From Acidobacteriaceae bacterium (GTDB taxonomy: Bacteria; Acidobacteriota; Terriglobia; Terriglobales; Acidobacteriaceae), in assembly GCA_003134995.1 (NCBI GenBank), contig PLDC01000019.1, positions 654,517 through 718,516 of the forward strand: DNA of 64,000 nt. Direction: 5' to 3'. Positions within the stretch are counted from its first letter, which is position 1, and every line of letters begins with the position of its first letter. Shown here piece by piece: positions 10,818 to 19,340 of this stretch. The notes beneath the pieces are model-generated. The model made no database searches. It had not been told where the DNA came from and was given only the letters and a program-made list of their open reading frames with translations. The position numbers were made by a program, and so were the translations under genes.

Positions 10818-11039
10818 TTGAAGATCAAGAACGAGCAACACGACCCTGAGTGGTATCTAAAGAATCCCCGAACTCGCAAATGGATGGTGCAATGCTCGGG
10901 CTGTCTGCGGTGGGGATACGCGGCCACCGCGCCCGCTAGATTCTTTGGCCGCTCCCAACTTGAAAGATACCTAGGCGAATTGAAGCTTGACGCTCAAGGT
11001 CTGTGCGATGCCTGCCAAAGCGCGTTGTCACAGCGCTAA
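10818..11039 (+). CDS. small CxxC zinc-binding-type protein
   Basis: A 73-residue hypothetical protein starting at TTG 10818 (aggtga lies upstream). It has two widely spaced cysteine pairs (CSGC near 26-29 and CDAC near 64-67) and aromatic residues around them (EWYLKNPRTRKWMVQ). A single zinc site is likely. It lies 18 bases before the multiheme cytochrome gene on the same strand and could be co-transcribed. Not recognised beyond that. Confidence 0.5.
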   Translation: MKIKNEQHDPEWYLKNPRTRKWMVQCSGCLRWGYAATAPARFFGRSQLERYLGELKLDAQGLCDACQSALSQR

Positions 11040-11057
11040 TTGTTGTAAATCGACACT

Positions 11058-12251
11058 ATGGCGAACAATATGCTCCGGATAAACATGCATCGAGCTTCCG
11101 CCCTCGCCATCTGTGCTCTGACCGCCGCGTCGTTCGCTCAAAGTTCCGCTCCCGAGAGCATGTCGATGCTCACCGCATCCCGTGTTCAATCACCGGGTTG
11201 GTGGCCCACTAAAGGAGATGCCGCGCGAGGCAGTTACGTGGGCACGGCAGCGTGCGCGAAATGTCATGCGTCCAAGGTTGCGAGTCAACAAAAACATGCC
11301 ATGGCCCGCGCCGCCGTTCCCGCCGCCGACGCGGAGATACTTCGCCAGCATGACCATCTCTCGTTTCGCATTGGTTCCTACCGTGAGGAGATCGTAACCA
11401 AAGCCGCGAAGAGTGTTCTAACGGTTACGGCTGGCGGCAACGCGGCGCCGCTCTCAACCGAACTGCAGTGGGCATTTGGCGTGGGGCACCTCGGGCAAAC
11501 TTATGTCTACGAAAAAAACGGCAGCTACTACGAAAGCCATCTCACTTTTTTTTCGTCTTCCCAGGATCTGAATATCACGCCGGGGCAATCTCCTGGCATG
11601 CCACGCAATCTTGAAGAGGCAGCGGGACGCCGCATGCCGCCGGCCGAGACCCGCGCCTGTTTTGCCTGTCACACCACCGCTTCGGTCACCAACAATCAGC
11701 TCGATGCAAAAGACGCAGTGCCGGGCGTGACGTGCGAAGCCTGCCACGGGCCGGGATCGAGCCACGTAGCCGCCATGAATTTGGGGCAGCACGAAGAGGG
11801 CGCGCAGCTGATCATGAATCCCAGTCGATTGAATCCAGTCGATTCGGTGGATTTCTGCGGCGCGTGCCACCGCACCTGGGAAGATGTTGTGACGAACATT
11901 GGACTGAGCTCGTTGAACCTTCGCTTCGCGCCTTACCGCCTCGAAAACAGCAAGTGCTGGAGCAGCAAGCCCGACGCTCGACTCACCTGTATCGCCTGCC
12001 ACGATCCGCATCAGCCTCTGGAGCACGACGCTGCAGCCTACGATTCACGCTGTCTGCAATGCCACATCACTCAGGCCAGCGCGAAAGCAACCGCCGATCA
12101 CCGAGATTCCGATCATCCAAATTCTGATCACCCAGGCGCGGCCTGCCCAGTAAGCACGAAGAACTGCACAACCTGCCACATGCCGAAAGTCGAGTCGTCC
12201 ATCCAGCACTCGACTTTTACCGACCATTGGATCAGCAAGCCGATGAAGTGA
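11058..12251 (+). CDS. seven-heme c-type cytochrome, periplasmic
   Basis: A 397-residue protein with an N-terminal signal (HRASALAICALTAASFAQ) and seven CxxCH heme-attachment motifs: CAKCH, CFACH, CEACH, CGACH, CIACH, CLQCH and CTTCH. The layout, with GTAACAKCH first and TCEACHGPGSSH in the middle, is like the cytochrome c554/c-prime multiheme family that carries electrons in the periplasm. A short Asp/His-rich stretch (DHRDSDHPNSDHPG) before the last heme is encoded by imperfectly repeated DNA. No reductase or oxidase gene is adjacent, so its partner is unknown. The start codon could be either of two nearby ATGs. Confidence 0.9.
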   Translation: MANNMLRINMHRASALAICALTAASFAQSSAPESMSMLTASRVQSPGWWPTKGDAARGSYVGTAACAKCHASKVASQQKHAMARAAVPAADAEILRQHDHLSFRIGSYREEIVTKAAKSVLTVTAGGNAAPLSTELQWAFGVGHLGQTYVYEKNGSYYESHLTFFSSSQDLNITPGQSPGMPRNLEEAAGRRMPPAETRACFACHTTASVTNNQLDAKDAVPGVTCEACHGPGSSHVAAMNLGQHEEGAQLIMNPSRLNPVDSVDFCGACHRTWEDVVTNIGLSSLNLRFAPYRLENSKCWSSKPDARLTCIACHDPHQPLEHDAAAYDSRCLQCHITQASAKATADHRDSDHPNSDHPGAACPVSTKNCTTCHMPKVESSIQHSTFTDHWISKPMK

Positions 12252-12347
12252 AATATCTGGGCTGTGCGCTGACAGTTTCTGACAGGTCGAGCACGCGAAT
12301 AGGCTATCCGCCACCACGGCATTCGCCGACGCGATAAAATCTTAACC

Positions 12348-13097
12348 ATGCCAGAAAAATCACTAACTCCCGACGAAAAGCTGCAGCAGGAATTCAACCG
12401 CTGGGCCTCGGCCGGCGAAGGCGCGAAGATGGAGAATCATCATCTCGACATTACGGCGAAGACGATTCGCCGGATGAATCTGCGTCCGGGCGAGCGCGTG
12501 CTCGACCTTGGCTGCGGCTCGGGATGGGCGACGCGGCTGCTGGCGCGGCTCGTGGGCGAAGGGCCGGACGGATTTGGCCAGGTGGTCGGACTCGATGTGT
12601 CCGACGAGATGATTCGCGAGGCTCGCGCCGCGTCTAAAGATTTCGACAACGTGCTTTATGTCTGGGGATCGGCGCAACAGATTCCGTGGGAAGAAAACTT
12701 CTTCGACAAAGTTTTGTCGGTGGAGTCGTTTTACTACTATGCCGATCAGGATCGCGCGCTCATGGAACTTTTTCGCGTGATGGCGCCGCGGGGGAGATTA
12801 TTCATCCTCATCAATCTATACAAAGACAATCAGTATTCGCTGCAGTGGGTCGACAAGCTGAAAGTTCCGGTGCATGTACGATCAGAGGCGGAGTACGTCG
12901 AGTTGTTGAAGAAACATGCCTTCGAAAATGTTGAGGCGTGCCGCATTCCCGATGACACGCCCACGCCGGATGACTACAAGACGAAATCGTTTCGCAGCCT
13001 GGACGATCTGCGGGCGTTTAAGCGCGAGGGCGCGTTGTTGCTGATGGCTACGAAGCCCGATCTGCGAACGCCCGCGCCAGGTTATACGATTTATTGA
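12348..13097 (+). CDS. SAM-dependent methyltransferase, class I
   Basis: A 249-residue soluble enzyme of the Methyltransf_11/UbiE type. The SAM motif I is VLDLGCGSGWATR (about 51-63), the acidic end of strand 2 is GLDVSDEM, and RVMAPRGRLFILIN is the motif III region. The substrate is not evident. A TAAAAT box at 12335-12340 ends only 7 bases before the ATG and there is no ribosome binding site, so a leaderless transcript is possible. The stop codon lies in the first unit of a 16-base tandem repeat. Confidence 0.85.
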   Translation: MPEKSLTPDEKLQQEFNRWASAGEGAKMENHHLDITAKTIRRMNLRPGERVLDLGCGSGWATRLLARLVGEGPDGFGQVVGLDVSDEMIREARAASKDFDNVLYVWGSAQQIPWEENFFDKVLSVESFYYYADQDRALMELFRVMAPRGRLFILINLYKDNQYSLQWVDKLKVPVHVRSEAEYVELLKKHAFENVEACRIPDDTPTPDDYKTKSFRSLDDLRAFKREGALLLMATKPDLRTPAPGYTIY

Positions 13098-13174
13098 GTG
13101 GCAGGGTCAATGAGTGGCAGGGTCAATGAGTCACACGGTCATCGAGTCGCACGGTCATTGAGTCGCACGGTCAT
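13095..13174. repeat. five 16-base tandem repeats that include a stop codon
   Basis: Five exact-length units (13095, 13111, 13127, 13143, 13159). The first two are identical (tgagtggcagggtcaa); the last three are variants of tgagtcgcacggtcat. The TGA that opens unit 1 is the stop codon of the methyltransferase gene. A partial sixth unit follows. Confidence 0.9.
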
Positions 13175-13217
13175 CGACTGCCGCGGAAGTCTCCGGGGGC
13201 TTGTACAGATCGGGAAG

Positions 13218-13237
13218 GGCACGACTTCAGTCGTGCC
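13218..13237. repeat. short dispersed palindrome
   Basis: A perfect 8-bp stem 'ggcacgac' with loop 'ttca'. Next to it (about 13254-13275) is a second imperfect palindrome 'cctcggctttagccgctgagg'. No T run follows, so it is more likely a dispersed palindromic repeat than a terminator. Confidence 0.6.
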
Positions 13238-13308
13238 GTATGTCGTGAAAAGAGGCCTCGGCTTTAGCCGCTGAGGTAAGCCCTCGTCTCCGCGCGGCAG
13301 AGTCTCAG

Positions 13309-14172
13309 CTAAATCTTGTCGTCATCATCTCCATGATTGAGATCCTTGGCCGGGCTCAGCGCGCGGCCGTCCGGCGCGTGGTGAATCGAGATGTGGCCGT
13401 TTACGTTCTCCAGCTTAATATGAGGCCCGCCGCTGCCGAGTTCGCCGTGCAGGTCGTGGCCAACGAAGTTGTGATGATTCACATGCAGTCCGAAATCGTT
13501 ATCGATTCCGCCGGAAACCGTGCTGGCTTCGATTTGCGCTTTCGAGTCCGAAGGAATCGTCAACTCCACCGAACCATTGACCGAGTTCAGTTCGACAGAT
13601 GATCCGGAAAGCTGGTCAAACCTGGCGTCCAGATGGCCGTTGATGGTGGAAAGTTCGGCGCGGCCTGAGAGATTGTGCGCTTCCAGTCTGCCGTTGATGC
13701 ACGAGGCGTGCACTTCTCCCGCTGCGCCGGTGATATCGAGCTTGCCATTGATCAGCTTAATTTCGTCGAGGCGCGCGCTGCGCGGCACGGTCAGCGTATA
13801 TTCCACGCTCGGTGGATTATTGTGCGAACCCCAGTTGAAAGTATTATCGTGGTCGCGATACTTGGTGCGAATCGAAACATTTTCTTTCGACGCGTCCACT
13901 TCAATGCGCGCCTCATCGAGCCGTTCCTTCGAATCGGCATACTTCACGGCATCCACCTTGAATACGTTCTGATCCCAAGTGGAGATGTGGACGTCGCCAT
14001 TAATGTTGTCGAGTTCGACGCGGCCATCGGGCGTGAGCGCGTAAGTCTGGTGGAACTCTTCAGTGAATGCGCGGTGATCGGAGGCGTGGGCTCCGAGGGC
14101 GAGCGCGAACAGTGCGCAGATGGTTCCTAAAACGGCTCCGGACCATGCGGAGAATTGACGTTTGCGATTCAT
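13309..14172 (-). CDS. secreted DUF4097-type beta-repeat protein
   Basis: A 287-residue protein. I start it at ATG 14172 because ggagg lies 6 bases ahead. A signal peptide ending ALGAHAS is followed by repeated short beta units with the theme 'xxLxxINGxLDI/xxVNGxVEL' (LINGKLDITGAAG, CINGRLEAHNLSG, TINGHLDAR, SVNGSVELT, NVNGHISI). This is the DUF4097/DUF4098 beta-solenoid pattern. The C-terminus is acidic (DDDDKI). It is probably periplasmic or surface-exposed; no enzymatic residues are apparent. It is divergent from the small gene at 14361. Confidence 0.8.
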   Translation of the reverse strand: MNRKRQFSAWSGAVLGTICALFALALGAHASDHRAFTEEFHQTYALTPDGRVELDNINGDVHISTWDQNVFKVDAVKYADSKERLDEARIEVDASKENVSIRTKYRDHDNTFNWGSHNNPPSVEYTLTVPRSARLDEIKLINGKLDITGAAGEVHASCINGRLEAHNLSGRAELSTINGHLDARFDQLSGSSVELNSVNGSVELTIPSDSKAQIEASTVSGGIDNDFGLHVNHHNFVGHDLHGELGSGGPHIKLENVNGHISIHHAPDGRALSPAKDLNHGDDDDKI

Positions 14173-14334
14173 AGGCTTCCTCCGTTTCAACGGGTTAGAC
14201 GCAGCGATTCGAAATTCGTGAGGCCTTAATCGCCAGCAGCTTTTCTTCCCACGCTTCTATATACGACGGATGCCTCCGCGATGTTCCCTCGATTTAGCGT
14301 CTGCTCGCCCTATGCTCAGTCCGCATACCGGGGC

Positions 14335-14340
14335 TATAAT
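14335..14340 (+). promoter_or_regulatory. -10 box of the small secreted gene at 14361
   Basis: TATAAT 20 bases ahead of the start codon, with a ggagg ribosome binding site between them. A -35 element is not obvious. Confidence 0.45.
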
Positions 14341-14360
14341 TCGCTGAAGTGGAGGGTTCT

Positions 14361-14699
14361 ATGAGCGTTCGACGGCTGCTGGTTCTCTCGCTGTTGATTT
14401 TGCTCTGCGTTGCGACCGTTGCGGCGCAGTCCCCGTCAGACAAGACCCATGGTTCTTCATCGGCTGCGTCCGAGAGCAAGAAGGACTCGCCTGAGACGCG
14501 CGCCCCGGAATCAAGCTCGCAGCACATCCTCACGCTCGAGCAGAATGACGCGATATGTTACACGCTGCGAACTTATCGCGTGGCGCGCTTAAGTCCCGAG
14601 TCGGACGCGACGAAACCCGCAGGCTACTCCTCGTGTCTTCGTTCTACCCGGTTTCAGCTGAAGACCGCGGTCGATACGGTTGAGATCGCGTCCCACTGA
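14361..14699 (+). CDS. small secreted protein, function unknown
   Basis: A 112-residue protein starting at ATG 14361 after a ggagg site. It has a signal peptide (RRLLVLSLLILLCVATVAAQ), a Ser/Asp/Glu-rich linker of about 40 residues and a short conserved-looking C-terminus with two Cys (NDAICYTLRTYRV and YSSCLRSTRFQLK) that could form a disulphide. Likely periplasmic; no family recognised. It is convergent with the GT39-type gene that ends 14 bases away. Confidence 0.7.
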   Translation: MSVRRLLVLSLLILLCVATVAAQSPSDKTHGSSSAASESKKDSPETRAPESSSQHILTLEQNDAICYTLRTYRVARLSPESDATKPAGYSSCLRSTRFQLKTAVDTVEIASH

Positions 14700-14713
14700 G
14701 TAGCGAAGCCTTC

Positions 14714-16042
14714 TCAATCAGCCTTCGCGGATGCGTTGTCTGGCTCGTTCTTCTTGCCGGCTTCGGTAAGCAAATAGATTCCGAGGATCGTCATCTCCGG
14801 CTCAATCGGATGCCGGTAGCGCTGTCCGGGATAGACCACATAGTAAATCGCAGGATAAAGCAAGATCAGCCAGAACAGAAGCCAGGCGCCAGGTTTGCGC
14901 CTGCGTAAAGCGCGGCCTAGCCCCCAGAAAGCAAGTACGGAAGACGCGAGGAACAGCGAATTCTTCGTTTGCGACAGCCACCAGATTTGTGCCAGCCGAG
15001 GCGGCCCCGCCCAGAAGTAGACAAAGCGTTTCACGCACAGCACGGCAAAACGCGGGTAATCCGCTTTGATATAAGTCACAGCCTGCCGCTGGCACATCGC
15101 CACGTATGCCAGTTCGCCCATCGAAACATATTGGCGCATGGCATAGAGATCCTGCGTGGGATGCAAATACTGCATCCACGTTCCGTCGGCGCCATTGCCG
15201 TTGCCGAGGCGCAGCTCCGCGCCAAAATTATCGCGCATGAAAATAAACTTGCCGAAAGTTTGATAGTTCCGCACAAGCCACGGCGCGATGCAGGCGAGGA
15301 AAACGACAGACGCCAGCGCAACGCCGGCCAACGACAAAGCCGGCTTGCGGCGCTTCGCACAGTGATACCAGGCCCACAATCCTGATGCCGGCAAAAACGA
15401 AATCAGCACGGTGCTGGTCAGCGCGGCGATGCCCCAGAGTAGGCCGAACTCCAGCCAAGGCTTCAGCCCGTCGCGGTCTTCCATGGTGAGCGCCAGCCAA
15501 AAAATCACCGCCAGCAGCAAAGCCGACAGGCTCGTTTCCCAGACCCAGCGCGTGCACCAAGTCATCGCGTAGGGCAGAAGAGCCCATGTCCAGGCCGAGC
15601 CGACGGCAACCCTCTCGGAAAATATTCTTCGCGCAATCAGAAAAATCGGAATGCACGTCAGCGCCGAAAAAACACTGTTGATCGAGAGCAATACAAACGC
15701 CGACCCTCGCGAATAGATTCCGAAGAGGTGAAACACGCCCGCAGTTAAATATGGATAAAGGGGAGGTTCCCACGCGGTGGGCCCCGTCGGCGCGCCAAAT
15801 GCGTTGCTGAAGCCGTGCCCGGAGGCGATGGCCGCGCCGATCCTTCCCATCTCCCAGCCGAAGGCGAAGTTGTTGTCCGTGGCTTTGAATTTATAGGTGT
15901 GGCCGACGATGATCCAGCCCACGCGCAGAAACAGCGCAATGGCCACCATCCAAAACTGCGATGTGCGGATGTGAAGCCACGTACTGGCGAGCACAGGAAG
16001 TGCGCGTTCGCGGCCGGCGGCCACGGCGGATCGTGAATCCAT
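14714..16042 (-). CDS. GT39-type membrane glycosyltransferase
   Basis: A 442-residue polytopic protein with about 10 membrane segments, matching the ArnT/PMT-like family that uses polyprenyl-phosphate sugars on the outer face of the inner membrane. The first loop after TM1 is large and carries YPYLTAGVFHLFG after a Trp/Glu-Pro-Pro motif (WEPPLYP), typical of the family. The start at ATG 16042 is chosen over a 39-residue longer frame with poor composition. The acceptor is unknown; no lipid A genes are nearby. Confidence 0.8.
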   Translation of the reverse strand: MDSRSAVAAGRERALPVLASTWLHIRTSQFWMVAIALFLRVGWIIVGHTYKFKATDNNFAFGWEMGRIGAAIASGHGFSNAFGAPTGPTAWEPPLYPYLTAGVFHLFGIYSRGSAFVLLSINSVFSALTCIPIFLIARRIFSERVAVGSAWTWALLPYAMTWCTRWVWETSLSALLLAVIFWLALTMEDRDGLKPWLEFGLLWGIAALTSTVLISFLPASGLWAWYHCAKRRKPALSLAGVALASVVFLACIAPWLVRNYQTFGKFIFMRDNFGAELRLGNGNGADGTWMQYLHPTQDLYAMRQYVSMGELAYVAMCQRQAVTYIKADYPRFAVLCVKRFVYFWAGPPRLAQIWWLSQTKNSLFLASSVLAFWGLGRALRRRKPGAWLLFWLILLYPAIYYVVYPGQRYRHPIEPEMTILGIYLLTEAGKKNEPDNASAKAD

Positions 16043-16276
16043 GGGTGATCTATTTGTAGCTGAGCGGGAGTCGAGGGGCAAGCGCGCCTGATCCTTGTGA
16101 GCTTGACCCTTGCGCCTTCGCAAACATTGCGGCTCTGGTGCCACAAGCTGGCCCCGCAAGTTCTACCCCGTGTAACCCTGTGCCCTCCGTGTTAAAGATT
16201 TATGGCGGCCGGTGGCCAAACCCCAACTGCCTTTCCGACGCATCTGTCCTATAATGGTGCGGACCGAGGAAACCTC

Positions 16277-16837
16277 ATGGGCTGGCTGCAAAATAAATTC
16301 GAAAAGAATTTCATGATCAGCACGGTGGACTACGTCTTCAACTGGGCGCGGAAGTCTGCCGTGTGGCCGATGACGTTCGGCCTGGCGTGCTGTGCGATCG
16401 AGATGATCGCGTCGTCGACTGCGCGCTTCGATATCGCGCGCTTTGGCTCAGAAGTATTTCGTCCCAGCCCGCGGCAGAGCGATTTGATGATCGTCGCCGG
16501 CACTGTAACTTTGAAGATGGCTCCGGTGGTGAAGCGCATCTACGACCAGATGCCCGACCCGAAGTGGGTGATCTCGATGGGCGCGTGTTCGTCGGTGGGT
16601 GGGCCGTTCAATACTTACGCAGTGTTGCAGGGCGTCGACAAAATCGTCCCCACGGACGTTTACGTCACCGGTTGTCCGCCGCGTCCCGAAAATCTTTTCT
16701 ACGCGCTGCTCAAGCTGCAAGACAAAATCGACACCATGACGCTCGCGAAGAAGCCCACGGAAGTTCGGCTCGATCCGAATATGATGGAGAACTTCAAGCG
16801 ACAGGTGATGATCGCGCAGACGCTGCAGCCCAAATAG
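16277..16837 (+). CDS. nuoB: NADH-quinone oxidoreductase subunit B (NuoB)
   Basis: A 186-residue subunit of respiratory complex I holding the terminal iron-sulphur cluster N2. Its four ligands are present: Cys38, Cys39, Cys104 and Cys133 ([20 protein letters not shown]). The start at 16277 has gaggaaa ahead and lies below a TATAAT box at 16250-16255, which rules out the longer frame from 16202. No other nuo gene lies on either side, so the gene stands alone here; the rest of the complex must be encoded elsewhere. Confidence 0.95.
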   Translation: MGWLQNKFEKNFMISTVDYVFNWARKSAVWPMTFGLACCAIEMIASSTARFDIARFGSEVFRPSPRQSDLMIVAGTVTLKMAPVVKRIYDQMPDPKWVISMGACSSVGGPFNTYAVLQGVDKIVPTDVYVTGCPPRPENLFYALLKLQDKIDTMTLAKKPTEVRLDPNMMENFKRQVMIAQTLQPK

Positions 16838-17150
16838 CTGTCAGCTCTCAGCTGTCAGCCAACAACTTCTTCGCCGTCGTAGATGGTTATCTCCAAGCTA
16901 TCGGCTAGCTGCTCCTAGGCGGAGCGGAGATCGCTCCCGAAGTCCTTTCTTTTCAGCGCGGCCTCTGTAAGTTGTTGAGAATAGGTGAGCGCGATCTGAC
17001 GCTCTTATGCAAATTGCCGGCGCGGAGCCTTCGCAGAATGCCTCCAGAACGCGCAGAATCGGCCCCAGATCGCATCCGAGGGCTCGGGAGGAGTGGAAGG
17101 CCACCCGGCGCTCAGTCGGGGCTTAAATCGCCTCTAATGCGAAAATCTCT

Positions 17151-17210
17151 GTAAGTGATTGAAAAAGTCCGTAACCTGTTGATAATATCTGCAAGCTATT
17201 GCAAACATTG
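17151..17210. repeat. three phased 20-base degenerate repeats
   Basis: Units start at 17151, 17171 and 17191 and share the pattern gtaa(g/c)(t/c)..(a/g)ttgaaaa with variations. They lie 32 bases upstream of the -10 box of the Rieske gene, at a spacing of about two helical turns. They may be binding sites for a regulator; the partner is unknown. Confidence 0.5.
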
Positions 17211-17241
17211 GATTCGCCGTTTTTGGCCGGGTCTTTTTCGG

Positions 17242-17247
17242 TACAAT
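17242..17247 (+). promoter_or_regulatory. -10 box of the Rieske gene
   Basis: TACAAT ends 11 bases before the ATG at 17259, so transcription would begin at or within a few bases of the start codon. No ribosome binding site is present, consistent with a leaderless transcript. Confidence 0.45.
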
Positions 17248-17258
17248 CGAGTTTCACT

Positions 17259-17567
17259 ATGCCAAACTTCACCAAGCTGACGACGGAATCCGAACTTCCT
17301 CCCATGGACGAAGCCAAAGAATTTCCCTGCGGCGCGAAAACAATCTGCGTAGCGAACGTTAACGGCGTATACAGCGCCATGGACAACATCTGCCCGCATC
17401 GCGGCGGACCGTTGGGGCAGGGAATGATCGAAGGCGGCAAAGTAGTCTGCCCATGGCATGGTTGGGCATGGGATCCAAAGACCGGCGAAGCCGTACAGAA
17501 TCCCAGCGCGAAGGTCGCGGTGTATCCGCTGAAGATTGAAAATGGCGATGTGCTCGTGGAGGCCTAA
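17259..17567 (+). CDS. Rieske-type [2Fe-2S] ferredoxin
   Basis: A 102-residue soluble protein with the complete Rieske cluster site: CPHRGGPLG (Cys45, His47) and CPWHGW (Cys64, His67). Size and layout match the small Rieske ferredoxins of NirD or BphF type, which pass electrons to an oxygenase or reductase. No such partner gene adjoins. The start at ATG 17259 is close to a -10 box and is preferred to the in-frame codon at 17199. The next gene overlaps its end. Confidence 0.93.
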   Translation: MPNFTKLTTESELPPMDEAKEFPCGAKTICVANVNGVYSAMDNICPHRGGPLGQGMIEGGKVVCPWHGWAWDPKTGEAVQNPSAKVAVYPLKIENGDVLVEA

Positions 17568-17997
17568 GCCAATTAGTCAGAAAGCGATCATCGTTTTTCA
17601 AATCTTCGCGGGCGCAGGAATCGTGCTTGCTATCGCGGGAGCCGTTTGGTGGGCGCTCAGACGGGTACGGATAGCCGAGCAGTGGCCAACGACTGAGGCT
17701 ACGATTGAAGGGGGTACGTTCCAGGCCGTGCCCTACACCGGCAACCGCCGGGACCCACTCAAGGCTCCTGTACTTTATTTCTCGTACCAGGTCGGCGGGG
17801 AATATTTTAGCGGCAGGGTTGCACTTATGGATTTTTTCGACGACTCCGGTGAAGAGATAATCCGGCGAATGACCTTGCAGAAACTGGAGATCCACTACGA
17901 TCCGCAGGACAGCACAAGGTGGTTCATCGACGACAAGATAGCGGGCTACAGGATTCGGCAGGAAGGGCTGGAGTCCGAGGCCAATCGTAGACTTTGA
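17536..17997 (+). CDS. DUF3592-like membrane-anchored protein
   Basis: Up to 153 residues, beginning inside the end of the Rieske gene in another frame. One N-terminal membrane helix (AIIVFQIFAGAGIVLAIAGAV) is followed by a soluble beta-rich domain with WPTTEATIEGG, LYFSYQVGGEYFSG and IHYDPQDSTRW, the signature spacing of DUF3592 proteins. The true start is unclear: ATG 17536, 17542 or 17548 all overlap the Rieske gene, and an ATT at 17572 follows a ggagg box. Function unknown; probably exposed outside the inner membrane. Confidence 0.6.
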   Translation: MKMAMCSWRPKPISQKAIIVFQIFAGAGIVLAIAGAVWWALRRVRIAEQWPTTEATIEGGTFQAVPYTGNRRDPLKAPVLYFSYQVGGEYFSGRVALMDFFDDSGEEIIRRMTLQKLEIHYDPQDSTRWFIDDKIAGYRIRQEGLESEANRRL

Positions 17998-18086
17998 AGC
18001 CCGGTTGATTCCGTGAGGGAACGAACTGTCGAGCCTCGCTCGACCAGACAGCCGAGAGTGGTCTTGTGTCGCAGGTGTCGGTATTA

Positions 18087-19331
18087 CTATCCCAACAACC
18101 GCAGGAATTTTCCCGGCTGATTCTCATATCCCGGAAACACTTCACTCAAATTCTTGTTGCCCATGTGACGCGCCACGGCCTCGCCGAGCACCTGCCGGAA
18201 ATCCGTAGTCAACGCCAGATCGCGTCCTTCATAGAGCTGCGACTGATCAAGCCCCGGCCAGCGCCCGTAGACGCGTCCGCCTTTCACCGGGCCGCCTAGA
18301 ACGAACATCACGTTGGCGTGGCCGTGATCGGTGCCGCGGTTGCCGTTCTCGCGCGCGGTGCGGCCGAATTCGGACATCGTCACTACCACCGTGTCTTCGC
18401 CGAGATCGCCAAGGTCGGTCCAGAAAGCGGAGATCGATAGCGAGAACTCTCGCAACACATTGGCGATCTGACCTTCGGTCGCGCCTTCGTTGACGTGATG
18501 GTCCCATCCGCCGATGTCGGCAAATGCAACTTGCACGCCGAGATTTGCCTTGATGAGTTGCGCAAGCTGGCGCAGGCTGTCGCCGAATCGTCCCTTGGGA
18601 TAATCGGCGCCCGCGGCAGGCTTGTACTTCGATGGATCGGCAGCCTTCAACATCTTCACTGCGTCGAATGTTTCTTCGCCCGTGCCGTGCAACACGGCGT
18701 CGACGGAGTTGTTGTACATGGCCTCGAACGCGCTCGCGGCCGGCGAAGGCTTTGCGCCCTTGCCGCCGACTGAAAAATCGTTGATGTTGTTCATCGCGAT
18801 CGACGGCTCGATCCCACTCAAGATTCGCGGAATCGATGGGCCCATGGCAATGGCCTGGAAAGCCGATTTCTGCTGCTGAAGCGGCAGGTTGTGAAGAGAC
18901 CGGTTGAGCCATCCGTCTTCAGTGGACTTCACGCCCGGCGTGCCTGCCTCCATAAAATCTTGCGCGTCGAAATGCGAGCGCGTGGCGTCAGGCGACCCGG
19001 CAGCATGCACAATCGCCAGATGACGCTGCTGCCACAGCGGTTGAAACGGCGCGAGTGAAGGATGCAGGCCAAAGAATCCATCGAGATCAAGCACGGCCTT
19101 GCGCGGAATATTAATTGTGGGCCGCATGGCGTAATACTGCTGCTCGCCGTGAGGCACCACGATGTTCAATCCGTCGGCCGCGCCGCGCTGAAAGATCACG
19201 ACCAGCCGTTTCGGGCGCACGCCCGGCTCAGCCGCGCCCATGGCGGCGCGAGCGAGAAAGCTTGGTACCGCCGCCGTACCGACAACGGCAAGCGCGCTGT
19301 TGCGAAGAAAAACGCGACGTGTAATGGACAT
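18087..19331 (-). CDS. Tat-exported DUF1501 protein
   Basis: A 414-residue protein with a twin-arginine signal (TRRVFLRNSALAVVG) and the DUF1501 core: VVIFQRGAADGLNIVVP, SHFDAQDFMEAG, VVTMSEFGRTARENG and DHGHANVMFVLGG. It belongs to the sulfatase/alkaline-phosphatase-like superfamily by fold, but its reaction is unproven. It follows the DUF1800 gene, the usual arrangement of this pair in Acidobacteriota and Planctomycetes. Its ribosome binding site (taggag) is part of a stutter repeat in the 105-base gap. Confidence 0.88.
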   Translation of the reverse strand: MSITRRVFLRNSALAVVGTAAVPSFLARAAMGAAEPGVRPKRLVVIFQRGAADGLNIVVPHGEQQYYAMRPTINIPRKAVLDLDGFFGLHPSLAPFQPLWQQRHLAIVHAAGSPDATRSHFDAQDFMEAGTPGVKSTEDGWLNRSLHNLPLQQQKSAFQAIAMGPSIPRILSGIEPSIAMNNINDFSVGGKGAKPSPAASAFEAMYNNSVDAVLHGTGEETFDAVKMLKAADPSKYKPAAGADYPKGRFGDSLRQLAQLIKANLGVQVAFADIGGWDHHVNEGATEGQIANVLREFSLSISAFWTDLGDLGEDTVVVTMSEFGRTARENGNRGTDHGHANVMFVLGGPVKGGRVYGRWPGLDQSQLYEGRDLALTTDFRQVLGEAVARHMGNKNLSEVFPGYENQPGKFLRLLG

Positions 19332-19340
19332 AAGAACAGC

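Larger units (their letters stand above)
16838..17258. other. intergenic region with stutter and phased repeats
   Basis: No convincing gene. It begins with a 'ctgtcagct/ctcagctgtcagc' stutter and contains a 'ctgtaagttgttgagaa' copy at about 16965 and three 20-base units at 17151-17210. It ends in the promoter of the Rieske gene. Confidence 0.5.

Noticed and set aside
13095-13174. Possible CRISPR array
   Set aside because: Units are 16 bases, directly adjacent, with no spacers and no cas genes nearby.
16838-17258. tRNA or other RNA gene
   Set aside because: No cloverleaf or T-loop 'GGTTCGA' pattern was found; only repeats and a promoter are visible.
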